DNA of 35,026 nucleotides from Planctomycetota bacterium (GTDB lineage: Bacteria > Planctomycetota > PLA2 > JAEUHO01). The DNA lies in contig JASJAY010000049.1 of NCBI GenBank assembly GCA_030066775.1, positions 1 through 35,026 on the forward strand. The letters run 5' to 3'. Positions 23,494-34,100 of this stretch are shown in pieces. Below the pieces are notes generated by a model that was given only the letters and a program-made list of their open reading frames with translations, was not told the DNA's origin and ran no database searches. Every line of letters begins with the position of its first letter. Within the stretch, counting starts at the first letter, position 1. The translations under genes and the position numbers were made by a program.

Positions 23494-25127
23494 TGCCTGA
23501 GTACCCCCCCCGATCGAGCGAACCCGAGCTGGCCAAGGACGTGGAGATCCACGCGCCGGTGCCCCACGGCAGCGGCGATGCCGAGCTCGCGCGGGATGTC
23601 GACCAGGCCACGGGCGGTGCGGCCCGCGAGCTCGCGCGCGCGTTCCAGGCCAACGCCGAGGCGCTGCAGAGCATCCACGAGGTCCAGGCGACCCTGGCGA
23701 CCTCGCTCAAGCGGGGCGACCGCTCCGAGATGATGCTCCAGTCGACCCAGGCGCTGAACGAGACGTTCCGCAACCTCACGACGATCCAGCGCCAGATGCT
23801 CACGCAGATGCAGGAGCAGCAGGCGGCGACCCGGCGCAGCCCGCTCGTGCCGATGATGCTGCTCGGCCTGCTCGTGGTGCTCCTGGGCGGCGTCTACCTG
23901 ATCATCGATCAGCTGCAGGAGGCGCGTCCCTCGATGGAGGAGCTCGCGCGTGTGCGCGACGAGAACGAGCAGGGGCGTCTCGAGGCCTACCGGGACGGCG
24001 AGGCCCGCGGCATGGAGGCGGCGGGCAGCAAGCTCGCGTCGCTGGAGGACGAGGTCGATCGCTCCCGCCTGCGCGTGCACGCGCTCGAGAGCGAGCGGGA
24101 TGCAGCCCGGGCGGACGTGGAAGAGCTCGAGCGCGAGAAGCGCGCCGTCGAGACCGAGCGCAACGACCTCGCCGATCGCGTGGTGAAGGCGCAGAACGAG
24201 GCCATGGCGCGCAAGCTCGTGGAAGACACGGCGCGCGAGCACAAGGCCGACCTCGTCGTGGCGAAGGCGCGCCTGGATCAGCTCGAGGCGGACCTCGAGC
24301 GCGAGCGCGCGCGCAACGAGCGCCTGCTGAAGCAGGTCGCCGCGTACGGCCTCCTCAAGGAAGAGCCGCTGATCGACGTGCGCTATCCGGATCGCGAAGC
24401 GGCGAAGCCGGACGCGACCCCGCCGCCGACCTCGCTGCCCGCGACGCCGGCGCCCGCCTCCGACGTTCCGCCCGCCACGCCGCCCGCAACCCCGACCGCG
24501 GAGCCGGTCGACCTGGAGGACCTGCCCGGCCCCGAGGCACCGGTCGCGTCGCCGGCCGTGCCCGGCGACGACCTCGGCGCGCCGCCCACCGGGCCCGGCG
24601 ACCTGCCGGCGCCCCGGGTCCGCAGCCCGGACGGTGGCCCCGCCCCGTTCCCGCCGCCGGCCCCCAACCGGACCGAGCCGGCGGATGCCCCCGCGCCCGA
24701 GGGCCCCAAGACCCAGCCCGTGCCCGTGGACTGGCGCCGCGACCTGAACCGCGACGCCGTCCTGACGGGCCGCATCCGCTCGGTCGTCAACCGCCTGCTC
24801 GACGCCGGCAGCCAGACGACGCGCTCGCGCTCCGAGTGGCAGCTCACGAAGCTCGGCGGCGTGACCCAGGACGTGCTCGGCGACGTGATGCTGCTGCAGT
24901 ACGACAACGCGGGGCGCCTGATCGGCAACCTGAGCGCGCAGGAGATGCGCATCATCGCCAATCGCGACACCAAGGTCGTGACGCTGGTCCTGAAGACCGG
25001 CAAGCGGGTATTCGACCGGCGCGCCGAACCGCTCCCCGAGCAGGGCGTCCGCCTGATCGTCGCCAAGGGCGAGGAGCACGTGCGCGCGTGGCGCAACTCG
25101 GGCCTCGTGATGATCCACGACAAGTAG
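23493..25127 (+). CDS. Membrane coiled-coil protein with Pro-rich linker, unknown function
   Basis: A 544-residue protein with a soluble N-terminal region of about 115 residues, one membrane helix at about 117-138 (MMLLGLLVVLLGGVYLII), a long charged coiled coil at about 142-290, a Pro/Ala-rich linker at about 300-420 and a C-terminal globular domain from about 425 (DWRRDLNRDAVLTGRIRSVV to the end). The layout suggests a rod holding the C-terminal domain away from the inner membrane, perhaps across the periplasm. No known family. ATG at 23493 overlaps the previous stop by 1 bp; a GTG directly in front (23490) would add one residue. Works presumably with the 22819 product. Confidence 0.82.
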   Translation: MPEYPPRSSEPELAKDVEIHAPVPHGSGDAELARDVDQATGGAARELARAFQANAEALQSIHEVQATLATSLKRGDRSEMMLQSTQALNETFRNLTTIQRQMLTQMQEQQAATRRSPLVPMMLLGLLVVLLGGVYLIIDQLQEARPSMEELARVRDENEQGRLEAYRDGEARGMEAAGSKLASLEDEVDRSRLRVHALESERDAARADVEELEREKRAVETERNDLADRVVKAQNEAMARKLVEDTAREHKADLVVAKARLDQLEADLERERARNERLLKQVAAYGLLKEEPLIDVRYPDREAAKPDATPPPTSLPATPAPASDVPPATPPATPTAEPVDLEDLPGPEAPVASPAVPGDDLGAPPTGPGDLPAPRVRSPDGGPAPFPPPAPNRTEPADAPAPEGPKTQPVPVDWRRDLNRDAVLTGRIRSVVNRLLDAGSQTTRSRSEWQLTKLGGVTQDVLGDVMLLQYDNAGRLIGNLSAQEMRIIANRDTKVVTLVLKTGKRVFDRRAEPLPEQGVRLIVAKGEEHVRAWRNSGLVMIHDK

Positions 25128-25157
25128 CCCGACGCTGGTCTCTCCTTCCGCTGCCCG

Positions 25158-25163
25158 TACCAT
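25158..25163 (+). promoter_or_regulatory. -10-like TACCAT, 8 bp before the YmdB-type gene
   Basis: TACCAT is separated from the ATG at 25172 by CGCCGCCC, with no ribosome site. It predicts a leader of one or two bases at most for the xseA-heme operon. Confidence 0.4.
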
Positions 25164-25171
25164 CGCCGCCC

Positions 25172-25972
25172 ATGCTCCGCGTGCTGGCCGTAGGTGACGT
25201 CGTCGGGAAGCCCGGAAGGGCGGTGCTCGCCCACTTCCTGCCCAAGCTGCGCGAGGAGCGCGGCGTCGACTTCGTCGTGGTGAACGCCGAGAACGCGGCG
25301 AGCGGCAGCGGCATCACGCCGCGCATCTACAGCCAGCTGCGCGCGCTCGACATCGACGTGCTCACGATGGGGGACCACGCCTACCGGCGGCGCGAGTCGC
25401 TGGCCCTGTTCGACAACGAGGAGCGCCTCCTGCGTCCGGCCAACTGGCCCGTGGGCGCGCCGGGGCGTGGCCACTGCGTGGTCGAGTCGAAGACGGGCAT
25501 CCGCGTCGGCGTGATCCACCTGCAGGGCAAGGTGTTCATGAACGCCCAGGGGGACTTCCTCGCCGAAGCGGATCGCCTGGTGAGCGCGATGAAGACCAAG
25601 GCAGACGTAGTCATCGTGGACATGCACGCCGAGGCCACGAGCGAGAAGATCGGGCTGTCGTGGCACCTCGACGGCCGCGTCGCGCTGGTGTTCGGATCGC
25701 ATACGCACGTGCCCACCGCCGACGCCGAGATCCGTCCCGGCGGCACCGGCTACATCACGGACTGCGGGATGACGGGCCCGTACGACTCGGTCATCGGCCG
25801 CGACAAGAACGCCGTGCTGAAGAAGATGCGGCTCAACGTGCACGAGCCGTTCACGGTGGCGACGCGCGACGCGCGGCTGGGCGCCGTGCTCGCCGAGATC
25901 GATGAGCGGACGGGCAAGACGACCGCGATCGAGGGGCTGTTCCTGCGCATGCCCGACGAGGGCGCCGCGTGA
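25172..25972 (+). CDS. YmdB-type metallophosphoesterase (TIGR00282 family)
   Basis: A 266-residue cytoplasmic calcineurin-like phosphoesterase; the Bacillus homologue YmdB hydrolyses 2',3'-cyclic nucleotides. The metal ligands are mostly recognisable: Asp9 (VGDVVG), Glu40 and Asn41 (NAENAA), His69, His152 (VDMHAEATSEK), His177 and His179 (GSHTHVPTAD). The usual GNH motif reads GDH (67-69), so the bridging Asn is Asp68, and the TWD that normally follows is AYR. It may still bind metal, with changed preference. The stop overlaps xseA as GTGA. Length is typical. Confidence 0.9.
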   Translation: MLRVLAVGDVVGKPGRAVLAHFLPKLREERGVDFVVVNAENAASGSGITPRIYSQLRALDIDVLTMGDHAYRRRESLALFDNEERLLRPANWPVGAPGRGHCVVESKTGIRVGVIHLQGKVFMNAQGDFLAEADRLVSAMKTKADVVIVDMHAEATSEKIGLSWHLDGRVALVFGSHTHVPTADAEIRPGGTGYITDCGMTGPYDSVIGRDKNAVLKKMRLNVHEPFTVATRDARLGAVLAEIDERTGKTTAIEGLFLRMPDEGAA

Positions 25973-27351
25973 GCTCCGCGGGCGACGGCATCCTCACCGT
26001 CAGCGAGCTGACCTCCCAGATCCAGGGGATGCTCAGCGTGACCTTCGAAGACGTGTTCGTGCAGGGCGAGATCTCCCAGCCGCGCGCGTCGCGTCCGGGC
26101 CACGTCTACCTCACGCTCAAGGACGCCGGCGCCGTCCTGCCCGCCGTGATCTGGCGCTCCACCGCGGGACGGCTGCGCTACCAGCCGGAGGACGGGCTCG
26201 AGGTCATCGCGCGCGGCTACATCGACGTCTACCCGCCGCATGGCCGCTACCAGCTGATCATCCGCGCGCTCGAGCCCGTCGGAGCCGGCGCGCTGCAGCT
26301 CGCGTTCGAGCAGCTGCGCGCGAAGCTCGAGGCCGAGGGCCTCTTCGATCCGGCGCAGAAGCAGGAGCTGCCCTTCCTGCCGCGGCGCATCGCGCTCGTG
26401 ACGAGCCGGACCGGTGCCGCGGTGCGCGATCTCGTCAGTGTGATCCGGCGCCGCCTGCCCGGCGTGAGCCTGCTGCTGCTGCCGGTGCGTGTGCAGGGGG
26501 AGGGGGCCGCGGCCGAGATCGTCCGCGCACTGCGCGTCGCCGACACGGCGAACGTCGACGTGATCGTTGCCGGCCGCGGCGGCGGTTCGATCGAGGATCT
26601 CTGGGCCTTCAACGAGGAGGTCGTGGCGCGCGCCATTGCCGCGTGCGCGACGCCGGTCGTCAGCGCCGTGGGGCACGAGTCCGACGTCACCATCGCGGAC
26701 CTCGTCGCCGACGTGCGCGCAGCGACGCCGTCCCAGGCGGGCGAGCTCGTGGTCCCCGATGCGGCGGAGCTCCTGCGCCGCGTCGAGGGCGAGGGCGCGC
26801 GACTCGGCCAGGCGCTCCGGCGCCGGGTGGACCGCCTCTGGCAGCAGCTCGAAGCGCTCGCCGAGCGCGCCGTCCTCCGGGACGGGCGGGCGCTGACCCG
26901 CACCCGGCGGGAACGGCTCGACCACCTGGCCCACCGGCTGCGTGCCGGCAGCCCGCGCGCGCGCCTCCGGCGCCAGCGCGAGCGCGTGCGCGAGCTCGGG
27001 GGGCGGCTGGCGCCGCCGCTGGAGCGCCGGCTGGCGGTTGCGCGCGACCACGTGCCGCAGCTCGAGACGCGGCTCGGCCGCGCCGCGGCGACCCGCATCG
27101 AGCGCCACGTGGCCGCCCTGCGCAGCCTGGAAGATCGCCTGCGCGCGCTCTCGCCGCTCGCGGTGCTCGGCCGGGGCTACTCACTCACGAGCGTGGATGA
27201 TGCGGACGGGGGCACGCGCCTCGTGCGCCGCGCGTCCGACGTGCGGGTCGGGGATCGTCTACGCACGCGTCTTTCGAGTGGCGCGGAGGTCGCCAGCGAG
27301 GTGACCTCGGTCGAGGATGCGCCCGCACCTGCGAGCGAGGATCCGGCATGA
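25969..27351 (+). CDS. xseA: Exodeoxyribonuclease VII large subunit
   Basis: A 460-residue nuclease subunit that degrades single-stranded DNA with XseB. The N-terminal OB-fold spans about 10-105 (VFVQGEISQPRASRPGHVYL). The catalytic domain carries LVTSRTGAAVRDLVSVIRRR, AGRGGGSIEDLWAFN and SAVGHESDVTIADLVADVRA. A long Arg-rich helical region (about 265-400), where XseB subunits normally bind, and a short C-terminal barrel strand set (GRGYSLTSVDD) follow. Length is normal. The GTG start at 25969 overlaps the phosphoesterase stop; the end overlaps hemC as ATGA. The small xseB gene that often follows is absent here. Confidence 0.96.
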   Translation: MSSAGDGILTVSELTSQIQGMLSVTFEDVFVQGEISQPRASRPGHVYLTLKDAGAVLPAVIWRSTAGRLRYQPEDGLEVIARGYIDVYPPHGRYQLIIRALEPVGAGALQLAFEQLRAKLEAEGLFDPAQKQELPFLPRRIALVTSRTGAAVRDLVSVIRRRLPGVSLLLLPVRVQGEGAAAEIVRALRVADTANVDVIVAGRGGGSIEDLWAFNEEVVARAIAACATPVVSAVGHESDVTIADLVADVRAATPSQAGELVVPDAAELLRRVEGEGARLGQALRRRVDRLWQQLEALAERAVLRDGRALTRTRRERLDHLAHRLRAGSPRARLRRQRERVRELGGRLAPPLERRLAVARDHVPQLETRLGRAAATRIERHVAALRSLEDRLRALSPLAVLGRGYSLTSVDDADGGTRLVRRASDVRVGDRLRTRLSSGAEVASEVTSVEDAPAPASEDPA

Positions 27352-28256
27352 CCGACACGAACCTGCTGCGCATCGGCAGCCGCGCCAGTCCGCTCGCGCG
27401 CGTGCAGGCCGAGTGGGTCGCCGAGCGCGTCGCCGGCTGCACGGCGATGGTCTGGGTCAAGAGCGGCGGCGATGCGGATCGCACGACCGACCTGCGCGCG
27501 TTCGGCAACACCGGCATCTTCACGGCCGAGCTGAACCAGGCGCTGCTCGAGGACCGCGTCGACGTGGCGGTGCACAGCCTGAAGGACCTCCCCGCGGCCG
27601 ATGAGGGGGGGCTCGTGCTCGGCTGCGTGCCCACCCGGGAAGACGTGCACGACGCGCTGATCGCGCGCGACGGGATGCGGTTCGAGGACCTGCCGGCGGG
27701 ATCGCGGGTCGGCACCGGGAGCCCGCGCCGCATCGCGCAGCTCCAGCGCGCGCGCCCGGACCTGACCTACATGCCGATCCGGGGCAACGTCGACACGCGG
27801 CTGGCGCACGTGCGCGACGGACGCGCGGATGCGGTCGTGCTCGCGATGGCCGGCCTGCGGCGGCTCTCGAAGGAGGACGCGGTCACGGACGTGCTCGACC
27901 CGTCGATCTGCCTGCCGGCGGCAGGCCAGGGAGCGCTCGGGATCGTCATCCGCGAGGGCGACGCGCGGGCCAGCGAGAGCCTGGAGTCGCTGCGCGACAT
28001 TCGCGCGGCCGCGTGCGTGACGGCCGAGCGCGCTGCCCTGCACGCGCTCGGCGCCGGCTGCCACACGCCCGTGGGCGCGCTCGCGACGGTCGAGGACGGC
28101 CGCCTCGAGCTGCGCGTGCGGGTGCTCGCGGTGGACGGGAGCGAGGCGCTCGAGGACCGGCGCGAGGGGGCCCTCGCCGAGGCCCACGCCATCGGCACCG
28201 AGCTGGCGGCTACCTTGCTGGAGCGCGGCGCCAAGCGGCTGGTCGACGCTTCGTGA
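27348..28256 (+). CDS. hemC: Hydroxymethylbilane synthase (porphobilinogen deaminase)
   Basis: A 302-residue cytoplasmic enzyme that links four porphobilinogen units into hydroxymethylbilane. Signatures are RIGSRASPLARVQ at the start, HSLKDLPA, GTGSPRRIAQL, RGNVDTRL and LPAAGQGALGI. Cys238 in GAGCHTPVGA is the dipyrromethane cofactor attachment site, close in position to that of E. coli HemC. The ATG at 27348 overlaps the xseA stop, and the end overlaps hemD as GTGA, giving a coupled tetrapyrrole pair. Confidence 0.97.
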   Translation: MTDTNLLRIGSRASPLARVQAEWVAERVAGCTAMVWVKSGGDADRTTDLRAFGNTGIFTAELNQALLEDRVDVAVHSLKDLPAADEGGLVLGCVPTREDVHDALIARDGMRFEDLPAGSRVGTGSPRRIAQLQRARPDLTYMPIRGNVDTRLAHVRDGRADAVVLAMAGLRRLSKEDAVTDVLDPSICLPAAGQGALGIVIREGDARASESLESLRDIRAAACVTAERAALHALGAGCHTPVGALATVEDGRLELRVRVLAVDGSEALEDRREGALAEAHAIGTELAATLLERGAKRLVDAS

Positions 28257-28960
28257 GCGCGTCCGGGCGGCGGGTCTGGCTGGCGATGAGCGAGACGATC
28301 GTCGCCCGATACGAGGCGGCGCTCGCCGAGCGCGGCCATCATCCGATCCCGCTGCGCGTGACGCGGCTCGTGGCTCCCGACACGAAGCGGTTGGGGCAGG
28401 CGCTGCGGGCGCGCGAGCACGATGTCGTGCTGCTCACGTCGGCGAACGGCGTCGCGTTCGTCGAGCCCGCGTGGGCCGCCGGATGGTCGGCCGTGGCCGT
28501 GGGCGTCTTGACGGCGAACGCAGCCGCTGCGAAGGGCTTCGACGTCGTGCTCGTGGGCCATCGCGGCGCGCGTGCCATCGCGGAGCAGATGCTCGCGGAG
28601 ATGCCGGGCGTCGACCGCGTGCTCTTCCTGCGCGGACGCGAGGCGCTCGATACCGCAACGCGTACGCTGCGGGAGGCCGGACGCACCGTCCACGAGGTCG
28701 TGGCCTACGCGCTCGATGCGAATCCCGATACGGATCGTCTCGTGCGCGAGGCGGAGGACCCCGAGGCCGTGCTCGTGGGCAGCCCGCGGGCCGCGGACCT
28801 CTTGTTCCACGCCCTGACGGCGACCGGACGTCGCCTGGACGGCGTGCCTTTCCTCGCGCTGGGCGCGACCACGGCTCGGCACCTCGAGGAGCTGGGCGCC
28901 GACGACGTGCGAACCGCCGCGCGTCCGGGTCCGGATGGGGTCGACGCCCTGCTGCGGTAG
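28253..28960 (+). CDS. hemD: Uroporphyrinogen-III synthase
   Basis: A 235-residue protein that would cyclise hydroxymethylbilane to uroporphyrinogen III. HemD sequences are poorly conserved, but the two-lobed pattern is visible: VVLLTSANGVAFVEPA in one lobe, VLFLRGREALD at the hinge, VLVGSPRAADLLFHAL and FLALGATTARHLEELG at the end. Position right after hemC makes the call reliable. The GTG start at 28253 overlaps the hemC stop; the frame upstream of it is a shadow of hemC. Confidence 0.9.
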   Translation: MSASGRRVWLAMSETIVARYEAALAERGHHPIPLRVTRLVAPDTKRLGQALRAREHDVVLLTSANGVAFVEPAWAAGWSAVAVGVLTANAAAAKGFDVVLVGHRGARAIAEQMLAEMPGVDRVLFLRGREALDTATRTLREAGRTVHEVVAYALDANPDTDRLVREAEDPEAVLVGSPRAADLLFHALTATGRRLDGVPFLALGATTARHLEELGADDVRTAARPGPDGVDALLR

Positions 28961-28984
28961 ACACTGGATTCGAGGAGCCATCGC

Positions 28985-30277
<1,293 letters not shown>

Positions 30278-30291
30278 CCGCGGGTGGCGGA

Positions 30292-30297
30292 TACGAT
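30292..30297 (+). promoter_or_regulatory. -10-like TACGAT before the methyltransferase gene
   Basis: TACGAT ends 10 bp before the ATG at 30308 with no ribosome site between. If it is a promoter, the leader is only a few bases and the in-frame GTG at 30284 cannot be the start. The alternative is read-through from hemL. Confidence 0.35.
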
Positions 30298-30307
30298 CGG
30301 CCGCGGC

Positions 30308-31117
30308 ATGAGCGCGCGCGACGACCGGCCGACCCCGCACGCAGCGTCGTACCTGCGACGCGTGCAGTACGTGGATGCCTCCAAGCTCGAGGCGCGTATC
30401 GCGCTGCATCAGCGGTTCAGCACGAACGCCCTCGGTTGGCAACGCTGGCACCTGGACCAGATCGCCCTCGCGCCCGGCGAGCGTGTGCTGGAGGTGGGCT
30501 GCGGCAGCGGCACGCTGTGGGGGAGCCACGCAGAGCGATTGCCAATCGACGTGGCGCTCACGCTTACGGACGTCTCCCCCGGCATGCTCGAGGCTGCCCG
30601 CACGGCGCTCGACACGGCGGGGGTCGATGCGCGCTTCGAGGCATGCGACGCGCAGGCGCTGCCCTTCGACGACGACGCCTTCGACGTGGTCGTCGCCGCC
30701 CACATGCTCTACCACGTGCCGGATCGGCCTCGTGCGCTGCGCGAGATGCGGCGTGTGCTCACACCGGAGGGCCGCGCCGTGATCGCGACGAACGGGCGGG
30801 ATCACTTGCGTGAGCTCGACGCGCTCCTCGAACGCCATCTCGGGTCGGCGCTGCGCGACGAGATCGAGTTCACGCTCGAGTCCGGCGCGGCCGAGCTCGA
30901 AACGGTGTTTCCCCTCGTTGCGCGAGTGGACTACGACGACGGCCTGCGCGTCACCGAGGCGGCGGCCCTCGTGGATTACATCCTGTCCATGCCGGGCGGA
31001 GAGACGCTCGGGGCCGACGCGATCCAGCGCCTCGAGCGCGACGTCGCGCCGCTCGTCGCCGAGCCGGGTGGCTTCGAAGTGACCAAGTCGAGCGGCGCGT
31101 TCGTCTGTCGGGGGTAG
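30308..31117 (+). CDS. Class I SAM-dependent methyltransferase
   Basis: A 269-residue cytoplasmic protein with a Methyltransf_11-type core. Motif I is VLEVGCGSGTLW, then TLTDVSPGMLEAA carries the ribose-binding acid, ACDAQALPFDDDAFDVVVAA is motif II and LYHVPDRPRALREMRRVL follows. The C-terminal 90 residues would set the substrate, which cannot be named. ATG at 30308 is preferred over an in-frame GTG at 30284 because a -10-like box lies between. It is 30 bp after hemL and ends 8 bp from the stop of the convergent giant gene. A link to tetrapyrrole metabolism is possible by position only. Confidence 0.88.
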   Translation: MSARDDRPTPHAASYLRRVQYVDASKLEARIALHQRFSTNALGWQRWHLDQIALAPGERVLEVGCGSGTLWGSHAERLPIDVALTLTDVSPGMLEAARTALDTAGVDARFEACDAQALPFDDDAFDVVVAAHMLYHVPDRPRALREMRRVLTPEGRAVIATNGRDHLRELDALLERHLGSALRDEIEFTLESGAAELETVFPLVARVDYDDGLRVTEAAALVDYILSMPGGETLGADAIQRLERDVAPLVAEPGGFEVTKSSGAFVCRG

Positions 31118-31125
31118 CGCGGCGC

Positions 31126-34100
31126 TCAGTCGTCTTTCAGCACGCCCTGCACGACCAGCCGCAGACCCAGGTTCTCCCGTTCCGCGTCGAGGAGGGCCCG
31201 CAGGCGGACCTCGGTCTGCTTGGCCGCGTCGGTGTCGCCAGCCTCGCGGTAGGCCTTCAGGAGCGCAACCAGCCCGAGCCCGTAGTGGAACGAGGCCGTG
31301 CTCTCCTTCCCGTCGGCCTCCCAGCGCGCCTTCAGCGTCGGGAGCAGGGACGCGCCCGCCGCGGCCCCCTCCGTTCGCACGAGGCAGAGCATCGCCGCGT
31401 AGACGGTGCGGGCGTAGGCGTCGCGTGCGTCCTTCGTCGCGCCGTCGCCGGTGGCCAGCGCTTCGAGGCGCTCGAGGCGAGGCCGGCCGCGCTCCAGCTT
31501 GTCCGCACGGAACTCGGCCTCCGCGGTGTGCTCGAGCACGCGGACGAGGGCCCCGCGTATGTCCGTCGAACGGGGCTCCGCCTCGGAGAGGCGCTCGACC
31601 TCTTCCAGCAGGGCCGCGACGTCGTCCGGCCGCTTGGCGATGCGCAGGCGGAGCGACTCCTTCGCGAGCACCTCCGCGAGATGCTCGCGCTGTCGTGTGG
31701 TCGCCGTCTCACGGCGCGCCAGGATGCGGAGCTGGCGCGCGGCGTTCTCCCGCTGGTCGGCCAGCTCCTTCCGCTCCGCCCACTCGTAGAGTCGCCGCAA
31801 GGCTCGCGCCAGGTGGTTGCGCGGCACCTCGTCCTCGGACGGCGCCAGGGCCAGGTTGCTGAGCTCCGCCAGCGGGCGATCCGCGGCGTCGCGGTCGCTG
31901 GGCTCGTCGAGCGCATACGCGACGTGCTCGGCGAGTGCGCTGGCGAGCTCGCGCCGCGCCCCGGCCTCCTTCGGATGCCGCGCGACGAGCTGCCGGAGCT
32001 CTTCGACCAGCATCTCCGACTCGACGTCCATGCCCTCCCAGCGCGTATGCGCGTGACCGCAGCGGATGCCCCACGCGAGCAGGGGACGCATCTCCGCGTC
32101 GTTCCAGCGCTCGGCCAACCCCCGCAGGCGCGCGAGATAGGTGCGCATGGGCTTCCACTGCTCGCGGTCGCCTTCGTGCCAGATCGCGTCCACGAGCGCG
32201 TACGCGTAGCGTCGGCCTTCGTAGGCGCTCGCCCGCTCCTGCGCGGCGGCCGCACGCAGCGACTCGAGGAGGCCGGAGGCGTATCCGTAGTTCTTCTTCT
32301 CGAGCGCGTCCTCGTACTGCTGGCTGCGCGCGTAGGCCAAGGTGTTACGCGTCGCGACATCCGCGTCGGGGCGCCTCGCGATCTGGCGGATCTCGAGGAG
32401 CAGCTCTGGCGCGTTGCCCTTGATCCTCCCCTTGAGCACGCCGCCGTGCACGTCGGTCAGGGCCTGCGCGAGCTTGCGGCGGTGCTGGGGGCCCGCGCGT
32501 TCGCTCGTGGCGAGTGTCTCCAGCTCGGCCAGCGCGGCCTCGAGGTCGAGCCGTCGGTTGGCGTTGACGTGGTCCCAGATCGCGTCGGTCAGGGTCTGGC
32601 ACATGCGCTCGTCGACGGTCGCCAGCGCCGCGGTCTTCGCCAGCGCGCGCATCTCGTCGAGCTCCCGATCCGCGTCCTCGAATGCCCGGGCGTCGCCGTG
32701 CTTCGCGTGCGACCACGACAGGGCGCGCGCGAAGTCGTACGTGCCTTTGGGGCCTGCTTGCCCGTCCTTCACGAGGGTGCGCATCTCGTCCAGCACGGCG
32801 TCGGCCTTGGGATCGCGCGCCTTCGCAAGCGGGTAGTGTCGGGCGCGCAGGGCCGCGACGAGCTCGTACCGCATGGGCGGCGTCGCGTCGGGCGCCGTCG
32901 CCAGCTTGCGCAGCGCGGCGAGAGCGGCCTTCGCCGCGTCGCTCTCGCCCCGTTCGAACGTGTACCAGTGCCGGTTGTAGAGCATGACGGCGAGCGCCGC
33001 GCGGTCGTCGGCGCTGCGCGTGGCGCCCTCCGTGTCGAGCCATGTGCGCAGACCTTCGAAGGCGCGCAGGCCGCGCGCGGGATCGTTCGCCTTCTCGGCG
33101 GCGATGTGGGCTGCGATCCAGGCGCCGCGCAGGATGGCGCGCATCTCCTGATTGCCCTGCGGGCCGTCTGCGATGGCCGTCATGCGTGCTTCGATCCGCT
33201 CGGCCTTCGCCTCGTCGCCCAGGCGCAGCTCGAGCGCGTGGGCGTCCGCGAGGATGCGCAGGAGTCGCTCCAACTCGTCGGCGATCACGTCGTCGTGCCG
33301 CGTGAGGGACTCTGCTTCCTCGACCAGTACCCGGGCGCGTTCCAGGTCGTCCGCCGCCGAGGCGATGTTGTGCGCCGCGTCCAGTCCGCGCAGCAACGTG
33401 CTGTTCCGCCACGCCGACCCGTCGGCCATCCGTACGAGCTCGCGCAGGCGCCCGAGGTCGGCCTCCACATCGCGCTCGCGCTGGCCCTCGTGGACGTCCC
33501 AGATGGCGTCGGCCAGGGCCCAGGCCAGCTGGTTTCGGTGGCGTCGCTCCGCCTGGGGATGTGCGGCCACGGCGGCGAGCTCCGTGAGAAGCCCTTCGGC
33601 CTCCTCGAACCGCCCCTGGTTCCCCAGGTGGTGATGCGCCCACGCGAGACCCCACGCCAGCGACGGGTGGGGGGCCGCCGGCGCCTCGCGCGCACACAGC
33701 TCGCGCAGCTCCGCCAGCAGCAGCCGCGCCGTCGTCAGGCTCTTCTCGCGGAACTGCGCCGCCTGCTCGCGCGCGAGGGCGTAGATCACCCCGGTCGTCG
33801 CCTTCGGCTCGAACCCCGCCGCGTCCGCGGCCTTGCGCACGTCGACGTAGGCCCGGCGCCGCGCCTCCACCTCGCGCGCCTGATCGAGGCGCCAGTGGCG
33901 ATCGTCGAGCGCGAGGATGTGGAGCTCCTTCAGCGCGTCGTCTGCATCCGGGCGCTGCGCCAGCGCGGTGAGCCCCTTGATGTGCCGTTCGGCGCGGGCC
34001 CGGTCGGCGTCCCACGCGTCGTTGAACGCCGCGCGCAGGCCGCGCGCGAGCGACTCTCGCTGCGAAGCCGTGCCTTGCTCGCGCAGCGCGAGCCCGCGAA

